In this document: one piece after another, positions 6,763 to 11,214 of the stretch
How the letters are laid out: the number at the start of each line of letters is the position of its first letter
Position numbering within the stretch: position 1 is the first letter of the stretch
DNA from: an uncultured Alphaproteobacteria bacterium
GTDB taxonomy: Bacteria; Pseudomonadota; Alphaproteobacteria; Caulobacterales; Parvularculaceae
DNA: 11,214 nt
Assembly: GCA_937895955.1 (NCBI GenBank)
Contig: CALAZI010000148.1
Coordinates: 1-11,214 of the forward strand
Reading direction: 5' to 3'
Notes under the pieces: generated by a model
The model's input: only the letters and a program-made list of their open reading frames with translations
Databases searched by the model: none
Told to the model about the DNA's origin: nothing
Translations under genes and position numbers: made by a program

Positions 6763-8106
6763 TCAGTCGCCGGCGATCGTCATCGCGCCGACATAAAGCG
6801 TAGGCGCGTTGATCGAGCCGCGGAATTCAAGATCGTTCGCCGCAATGACGGCGCCGTACATGTCGAGAAGATTGCCGGCGATGGTGATCTCGCTGACCGG
6901 AAAGGCGCGCGCGCCTTTCTCGATCCAGAAGCCGGAACAGCCGACCGAATAATCGCCGGTGTTGGAATTGACCTGCGGACCGAACATGTCGGTGACCAGA
7001 AGACCGGTTCCGATATCCGTCAAAAGCTCGGCGGCGGATTTGGCGCCCGCTTTCATATAGAGGTTTGTCGGCCCCGAGCCGGGCCCGCCTGATGCGCCGC
7101 GCGTTGCGCGGCCGTTCGTTTCAAGCTTTAACTGGCGCGCCTGCGCCGAATTCAGGAACCACGCCGTCAAAACCCCGTCGTCGATGAGGTTGAAGGCGTC
7201 GGCCCTGACGCCTTCGCCGTCGAAGGGGCGCGAGCCGTGGCCGCGCTTGATGAACGGGTCGTCGATGACCGCAACGCCTGAAGAGAAAAGCGCGGCGCCC
7301 ATTTTGTCCTTCAGAAACGAAACGCCGCGCGCGATCGCCGCGCCGTTGACCGCGCCCGCGAGATGGCCGAGCAGCGAATTTGAAATCCGGTTGTCGAAGA
7401 CGACCGGCGCGGTCTGGCTTTTAACGCGCTTCGGCGACAGGCGCTCGACGGTGCGTTCGCCGGCGCGCGCGCCGATCGCTTCGGGGCTGCGGCAATCTTC
7501 AAGATGCGTTTTTGAATCATAGTCGTAATCGGTTTCCATGCCGTTCGCGTCGGCCGCGATGACGGAAACCGAAATCGAATGATGCGAGCCGCCGGATTCG
7601 CCGAAAAACCCGCCGCTCGTCGCGAGCCATTTTTTGCCTTCGCCGTATGAGGCGCCGGCGCCCGATGAATTGACGACGCCTTCAACAGCCATCGCCGCCG
7701 CCTCGCACGCCTTCGCGCGCTCTTTCAGCGTCTCGGTCGAGGGCTCTGCGTAATCGCCGAGATCGAGATCGGGGAAGGGCGGCTTGGCGAGCCGCTCCGT
7801 CGGGGCGAGGCCGACATAGGGGTCTTCCGGCGCCGCCTTCGCCATCGCCGCGCAGCGCTCGACAAGCGCGGCGAGCTTGTCCTTCGCGATATCGGTCGTT
7901 GAAACGCTCGCCTGGCGCTTGCCGAACATCAGGCGGACGCCGAGATCGAGCCCTTCCGACCGTTCGACGTCTTCAAGATTGCCGAGCCGGTAGGAAACCC
8001 CGCTCGAGACGGCGTGATAGAGGACGGCGTCTGCGGCGTCCGCGCCGGCGCGTTTCGCCGCGTCAAGGACGGACTGGAGAACGGATTGAGCCTCGGATGC
8101 TTTCAT
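6763..8106 (-). CDS. pmbA: PmbA/TldE-family protein (metal-free partner type of TldD)
   Basis: TldD and PmbA (TldE) form a heteromeric cytoplasmic protease known for cleaving small peptides such as microcin B17 precursor and the antitoxin CcdA. The 447-residue product matches the PmbA type. It lacks the HExxxH zinc motif of TldD and has the family C-terminal blocks GDYSVGCSGFWIEKG (384-398) and PVSEITIAGNLLDMYG (403-418). Earlier family blocks include RLGNLEDVERSEGLDLGVR (40-58), STTDIAKDKL (69-78) and a glycine-rich GASGGPGSGPTNLY (337-350). The ATG at 8104-8106 has no clear Shine-Dalgarno. No TldD lies in the window, so the catalytic partner must be elsewhere. Its link to the downstream DUF4170 and lipid A genes is positional only. 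Confidence 0.93.
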   Translation of the reverse strand: MKASEAQSVLQSVLDAAKRAGADAADAVLYHAVSSGVSYRLGNLEDVERSEGLDLGVRLMFGKRQASVSTTDIAKDKLAALVERCAAMAKAAPEDPYVGLAPTERLAKPPFPDLDLGDYAEPSTETLKERAKACEAAAMAVEGVVNSSGAGASYGEGKKWLATSGGFFGESGGSHHSISVSVIAADANGMETDYDYDSKTHLEDCRSPEAIGARAGERTVERLSPKRVKSQTAPVVFDNRISNSLLGHLAGAVNGAAIARGVSFLKDKMGAALFSSGVAVIDDPFIKRGHGSRPFDGEGVRADAFNLIDDGVLTAWFLNSAQARQLKLETNGRATRGASGGPGSGPTNLYMKAGAKSAAELLTDIGTGLLVTDMFGPQVNSNTGDYSVGCSGFWIEKGARAFPVSEITIAGNLLDMYGAVIAANDLEFRGSINAPTLYVGAMTIAGD

Positions 8107-8161
8107 GGGGCGGAGATAGAGGCTGCCGGGAAGCGCTGCAACACCCCGGCTCCCGCTCGGG
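8107..8161. other. 55-bp gap between pmbA and the oxygenase-like gene
   Basis: This spacer lies between the stop of the upstream gene at 8162 and the pmbA ATG. It holds only a weak GC-rich inverted repeat, CCCG...CGGG, around 8152-8161, with no T-run on the minus strand. I see no terminator or promoter that can be supported, so pmbA may be read through from upstream. Confidence 0.3.
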
Positions 8162-8893
8162 TCAGCGTCGATCGATCGCGAATGAGCTCATCAGCACCCA
8201 GCGGTTCGGCCTGTCCCTGGCGGACCGGCGGCCGATGAGCGGCGTCGTGTAATGCCAGAAGGGCAGGAGATAGACGGCAAGCCCGGATGGGGCGCTGACG
8301 TCGCAGGCTTCGCAGAGATGACCGTCGCGTTCATAGATCAAAAGCTGGTTCGCGACAGCGGGCGAATTGACGAACAGGTGAACGTCGACATAGCCCAGAC
8401 GCGCATCGGCGTCTTCCGGATGATGGTCGTTATGGGGGCCGGTGTAATCGCCGCGCTCGTAAAGCAGCACCTGCCTGTCGGGCCGCGCGAAGAGCCGGTG
8501 GCCGCTAAGGCGCTCGGCGATCCGGTGAAGGCTGTCCGAATGAAGGAAATTGCGCAGGCCGATGCGGTCGGCGGCGCCGCTGGCGCGCGACCGCGGGCTG
8601 TTTAAACTCGCCGTGCGCGCCCGAACGGCCTTCGGCAGCGTTTCGGAATAATTGCGCCTCATCTCCGAGATCGCCTCGGGCGGGATCGGAGAATTGAGCG
8701 GTCTCAGCGTCGGCTCCATCATTCGCCGCAGCAGCCGCGCGCAATTTCGCGCCGCCGGCCTGCTCATCACGTCAGGCGCGTAAAAAAGCGGCGCGGCGGG
8801 CGTAAGCGGACGTCGTCTTTTGGGTGCGATCAGCAAGGCGCGCCTTGCGCGCGGCGATAAAATATCGGCGAACTGGTCTGGAAATGCGTCCAC
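8162..8893 (-). CDS. Putative Fe(II)/2-oxoglutarate oxygenase-like protein
   Basis: The 243-residue protein has no family I can name with certainty. Its second half has the layout of a double-stranded beta-helix oxygenase. QVLLYERGDYTGPHNDHHPE (141-160) gives an HxD pair, H154 and D156. It is followed by strand YVDVHLFVNS (168-177), QLLIYE (183-188), APSGLAVYLL (201-210), a distal H214 in PFWHYTTPL, and R231 in NRWVLMSSF as the usual 2-oxoglutarate-binding arginine. The N-terminal 110 residues are arginine- and proline-rich and look less ordered. The GTG at 8891-8893 has a strong AGGGGAGG site 6 bases upstream, which fixes the start. The gene lies 84 bp after the GST gene and 55 bp before pmbA. 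The substrate is unknown, and a non-catalytic cupin-like role is possible. Confidence 0.7.
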   Translation of the reverse strand: MDAFPDQFADILSPRARRALLIAPKRRRPLTPAAPLFYAPDVMSRPAARNCARLLRRMMEPTLRPLNSPIPPEAISEMRRNYSETLPKAVRARTASLNSPRSRASGAADRIGLRNFLHSDSLHRIAERLSGHRLFARPDRQVLLYERGDYTGPHNDHHPEDADARLGYVDVHLFVNSPAVANQLLIYERDGHLCEACDVSAPSGLAVYLLPFWHYTTPLIGRRSARDRPNRWVLMSSFAIDRR

Positions 8894-8899
8894 GTTCGG

Positions 8900-8907
8900 C
8901 CTCCCCT
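8900..8907 (-). promoter_or_regulatory. Strong ribosome binding site of the oxygenase-like gene
   Basis: The minus strand reads AGGGGAGG, 6 bases before the GTG at 8891-8893. It is the strongest Shine-Dalgarno I noticed in the window. It supports the GTG start, and with it the arginine-rich N-terminal region, over later ATG codons such as residue 43. Confidence 0.6.
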
Positions 8908-8977
8908 GCCGATACGCAAGTCGATGAACGCATCCTATGCCGGTTTCGTTTCAGCGAGAATATGAAATCGACGGCGG

Positions 8978-9610
8978 TCAGGCGATTTCCGCCTGCGCTC
9001 CCTCACCCCATTCCCGCATGGCGGGAAGCGCGCGCATCATGGCGAACCATTCCTGCGCGCGAGACGGCAGATTGACAGGGCCGTAGGTCGCAAAGCGCGA
9101 TACGACCGGCGCATACATCGCGTCGGCGATGGAAAAACCGCCGAACAGGAACGGCCCGCCGACGCCATGCTCGCGGCGCGCATTTTCCCAGATGTCGGCG
9201 ATGCGGCGGATATCGTCATCAATGCCGTAAGTCAGATGGCGCATGCCTTCGCGCGAAAAATTCATCGGCCAGAGATTGCGCAGGTTTTGAAACCCCGAAT
9301 GCATTTCAGCCGAAACGCTGCGCGCAACCGCGCGCGCTTTAGGGTCAATCGGCCACAAATGTTTTTCCGGAAATTTCTCGGCGAGGTATTCGCAGATCGC
9401 AAGCGAATCCCAGATCGCGATATCCCCGTCGATAAGGCACGGCACGCGCCCCGACGGCGAGTATTTTTTTATTTCGGCTTTCGTCTCCGGCCGGTCGAGG
9501 AGGATTTTCCGTTCCTCAAACGCGATGCCGGCCTGTTTCATGGCAAGCCAGGGTCGCAAGGACCATGAGGAAAGATTCTTGTCGCCGATGACGAGGGTGA
9601 GGCGGCTCAT
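8978..9610 (-). CDS. Glutathione S-transferase family protein
   Basis: The 210-residue cytosolic protein has the two-domain GST layout. The N-terminal thioredoxin-like domain (about 1-85) has NLSSWSLRPW (12-21), where S14 or S15 would activate glutathione as in serine-type GSTs. The cis-proline motif GRVPCL (54-59, P57) and the glutathione-binding region WDSLAICEYLAE (67-78, with D68-S69 in place of the usual Glu-Ser) follow. The all-alpha C-terminal domain carries the N-capping box FSIADAMYAPV (159-169). The ATG at 9608-9610 overlaps the upstream dioxygenase stop as ATGA and has GGAG at 9622-9619, so the two are probably made together. The substrate is unknown; detoxification or a glutathione-dependent isomerisation are both possible for this family. 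Confidence 0.92.
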   Translation of the reverse strand: MSRLTLVIGDKNLSSWSLRPWLAMKQAGIAFEERKILLDRPETKAEIKKYSPSGRVPCLIDGDIAIWDSLAICEYLAEKFPEKHLWPIDPKARAVARSVSAEMHSGFQNLRNLWPMNFSREGMRHLTYGIDDDIRRIADIWENARREHGVGGPFLFGGFSIADAMYAPVVSRFATYGPVNLPSRAQEWFAMMRALPAMREWGEGAQAEIA

Positions 9611-10476
9611 GTTTCTCGCTCCAGAAGGCGTTTCGGGTGGCGGCCGTCGACATAGCCCATAAAGGGCGGCCAGATCGAGTAGCCGAGAAGCTCCTGCGCG
9701 CGTCGAGGCAGCAAGCGCGCCTTATCCGGCGGCGCGGCGAGCGACATGTTTTCAAGCGGCCGCGTCCAGCCGGCGCAATATTGCGGCGTGATGATAAGGC
9801 GCGACGCATCTGATTTATTTGCGCCGCCGCGATGCCAGAGCGTTCCCTTGGCGATCATCAAAGAACCCGCCGGCATGATCGCTTTCACCGCGTCCTCGCG
9901 CGCGCCGGGATCATCGTCGGGGGCCGCGGCGCCTTTCATGAAATCGCTTTCGCTGATCGCGCCGTTGACGTCTTCCTCGCCCCATAAATGACTGCCGGGA
10001 ATGATTTCGGTCGCGCCGTTGGTTTCGGTCATTGCGTCGATAGCCCAAAAGGTCGAAACGCCGAGCGACGGTCTCGGGCGCGGCCAGCGGTAGTGGCTGT
10101 CGTCATAATGCCAGGGCTGAACCGTTTCGCCCGGATGAAGATTGATGGCGAGACAGGCGGAGAGAAGGCAGTCCGGGCCGAGATCGGCTTCGACAAAGGC
10201 GAGCGCCAGAGGGTGTGTCACGAGTTCGGCGAAAACCGGGGATTTCGCCAGCATTGCGTAGACGCGGTTTGAGAGGGTCCCCTCGAAATTATTTCGCCCG
10301 CGAACATCCCTGTCGAGATGCGGATCGAGCGCCGCGCGCACGCGCGCGATCTCGTCCCCCGACAGAACAGTGTTGAAAATGAAATAGCCGTCGCGATCGA
10401 ACGCGGCGCGGCATTCCTCAAAGCCGCAGCCGGCGTGGCGGCGGGTCAGCGCGTCCCGATCGATCGCATGCGTCAT
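9607..10476 (-). CDS. Phytanoyl-CoA dioxygenase (PhyH) family protein
   Basis: PhyH-type enzymes use Fe(II), 2-oxoglutarate and oxygen to hydroxylate small molecules. The 289-residue product starts with the family's FDRDGYFIFNTVLSGDEI region (26-43). The iron site is H123 and D125 in WHYDDSHYRWP (122-132), with distal H215 in GTLWHRGGAN (211-220) and the 2-oxoglutarate-binding arginine expected at R226 (ASRLIITPQY, 224-233). The NGATEIIPGSHLW block (153-165) is also typical. The ATG at 10474-10476 has GGAG (10486-10483) 6 bases upstream. The stop overlaps the GST start as ATGA, so translation is coupled. Family members act on very diverse substrates, so the reaction is not predictable from sequence. 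Confidence 0.92.
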   Translation of the reverse strand: MTHAIDRDALTRRHAGCGFEECRAAFDRDGYFIFNTVLSGDEIARVRAALDPHLDRDVRGRNNFEGTLSNRVYAMLAKSPVFAELVTHPLALAFVEADLGPDCLLSACLAINLHPGETVQPWHYDDSHYRWPRPRPSLGVSTFWAIDAMTETNGATEIIPGSHLWGEEDVNGAISESDFMKGAAAPDDDPGAREDAVKAIMPAGSLMIAKGTLWHRGGANKSDASRLIITPQYCAGWTRPLENMSLAAPPDKARLLPRRAQELLGYSIWPPFMGYVDGRHPKRLLERET

Positions 10477-10548
10477 GGCTGTCTCCGCGTTGCGGGACGC
10501 AGAATAGCGCCGTCGAGGCCCGGAAAAGAAGCGCGGCCTGCAGCCGGC
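10477..10548. other. 72-bp gap between the amidotransferase and PhyH genes
   Basis: The spacer holds the ribosome binding site of the PhyH gene (GGAG, 10486-10483). A short 8-base palindrome, AGCCGGCT (10542-10549), lies next to the upstream stop, followed on the minus strand by a CTTCTTTTCC run about 13 bases later. The stem is too short to call a terminator. Confidence 0.3.
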
Positions 10549-11214
10549 TTATGCGTTCGCCGTGAAAAAATTCGCGATCCACCGCGCGATGACGCCGCGA
10601 TCAGAGCCTTTTTTCAGCGAGGCGAGGCCCTCTTCGGACAAGGTCTCGCCGAAGCGGTTGCGGCGGACGCCGATCAAATCCGATGCGTAGTCATGCTCGA
10701 ATTCGGGATGCATCTGGAACGAAATCGCCGGCCCCTGCGCGAAGGAAAGCGCGCCGAATTCGCAGAAATCTGAGCCGGCGATGACTTTAGCGCCCGGCGG
10801 CGGCGCGATGACCTGATCCTGATGCGAGACGGCGCAGGAAATCTTGCCCTGCATCGGCGCCATCCACGGCGTATCGGCCGTCACGTCGTAATGATGCACG
10901 CCGACGCCCCAGCCCTTGTCCGATTTCCGCACCTCGCCGCCGAAGGCTTTCGCCATCAATTGATGGCCGAAGCAGATGCCGACCTGCGGCTTGCCGGCCT
11001 TCGCCGTTTCGCGAACGAGATCTTCAAGCGGCGCGATCCAGACATGATCTTCATAGACGCCGGCGGGAGAACCCGTGATCAACAGGCCGTCAAAGTCGGC
11101 CGGTTTCGGCAGCGCGCCGTTGCGGAACGTCTCATAGGTCGTGAAGGAAAATTTCGGCGCCAGGGGCGCAAGCATCCGCTCCATCATTTTCGGATAGGAG
11201 GGGTGCTTGCCGTT
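10549..11214 (-). CDS. Class I glutamine amidotransferase domain protein, 5' end cut by the window
   Basis: This is a stand-alone GMP synthase-type class I glutamine amidotransferase domain, which hydrolyses glutamine or a related amide with a Cys-His-Glu triad. The frame stays open to the right edge: nine codons before the first ATG (11187) read NGKHPSYPK, which fits the family's N-terminal pattern just before the MMERML block, so the true start is outside the window. In the 221 visible residues, LLITGSPAGVYED (44-56) is the oxyanion region. GICFGHQLMAKAFGG (79-93) has the nucleophile C81, and MHPEFE (168-173) has H169 and E171. All three catalytic residues are present. The stop is TAA at 10549-10551. 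No synthetase partner is visible downstream, so the amide acceptor or substrate is unknown; some members act as gamma-glutamyl hydrolases. Confidence 0.93.
   Translation of the reverse strand, partial: NGKHPSYPKMMERMLAPLAPKFSFTTYETFRNGALPKPADFDGLLITGSPAGVYEDHVWIAPLEDLVRETAKAGKPQVGICFGHQLMAKAFGGEVRKSDKGWGVGVHHYDVTADTPWMAPMQGKISCAVSHQDQVIAPPPGAKVIAGSDFCEFGALSFAQGPAISFQMHPEFEHDYASDLIGVRRNRFGETLSEEGLASLKKGSDRGVIARWIANFFTANA

Noticed and set aside
8107..8161. A GC-rich inverted repeat as a terminator before pmbA
   Set aside because: The stem is about 4 bp and no T-run follows on the minus strand.
6741..8605. Two copies of GTTTAAAC (near 6741 and 8600) as a possible regulatory repeat
   Set aside because: Only two copies occur, one of them inside a coding region, and no surrounding similarity is seen. 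Chance is sufficient.
10500..10548. A hairpin plus CTTCTTTTCC as a terminator after the amidotransferase
   Set aside because: The palindrome AGCCGGCT is short and the pyrimidine run is interrupted and not adjacent to the stem.

Overview
This is a chromosomal stretch from a GC-rich Gram-negative bacterium, most likely an alphaproteobacterium. The reasons are a dense set of lipid A / Kdo genes, a DUF4170-type small protein (a family I know from Alphaproteobacteria), and a PmbA-type protein beside lipid A genes. Six of the eleven visible start codons are GTG or TTG. I cannot fix the order; Caulobacterales/Parvularculales-like or Rhizobiales-like lineages are both possible. I see no tRNA, rRNA, CRISPR array, insertion sequence or phage gene. 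Coding density is very high.

Layout. (1) Positions 1-3898, minus strand: a tightly packed lipopolysaccharide operon, read from right to left. It holds a DUF374 acyltransferase-like protein, waaA (Kdo transferase), lpxK (lipid A 4'-kinase) and an LpxL/HtrB-type late acyltransferase that runs off the left edge. Every junction overlaps (26 bp, ATGA and GTGA), so translation is probably coupled. (2) Positions 3899-4009: a 111-bp divergent intergenic region. (3) Positions 4010-5806, plus strand: an MsbA-like ABC exporter, the only plus-strand gene. (4) Positions 5811-8106, minus strand, converging on the exporter with 4 bp between the stop codons: a cysteine-based tyrosine-phosphatase-fold protein, a 77-residue DUF4170 protein and pmbA/tldE. 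(5) Positions 8162-11214, minus strand: a putative non-haem Fe(II)/2-oxoglutarate oxygenase-like protein, a glutathione S-transferase, a phytanoyl-CoA dioxygenase family protein, and a class I glutamine amidotransferase that runs off the right edge.

How the parts fit. The left half covers the cytoplasmic steps that phosphorylate, Kdo-decorate and acylate lipid A, and then a candidate transporter that flips the product across the inner membrane. The phosphatase beside it may act on lipid A rather than on protein: as I recall, Caulobacter CtpA, an essential tyrosine phosphatase homologue, is linked to lipid A structure. The right half is accessory metabolism with no clear single pathway. Two unrelated proteins there carry HxD...H...R iron-site patterns, and one of them is not an obvious member of a named family. 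I found nothing that qualifies as a clearly novel system. The best leads are the phosphatase/DUF4170 pair inside the lipid A locus and the unfamiliar oxygenase-like protein at 8162-8893.
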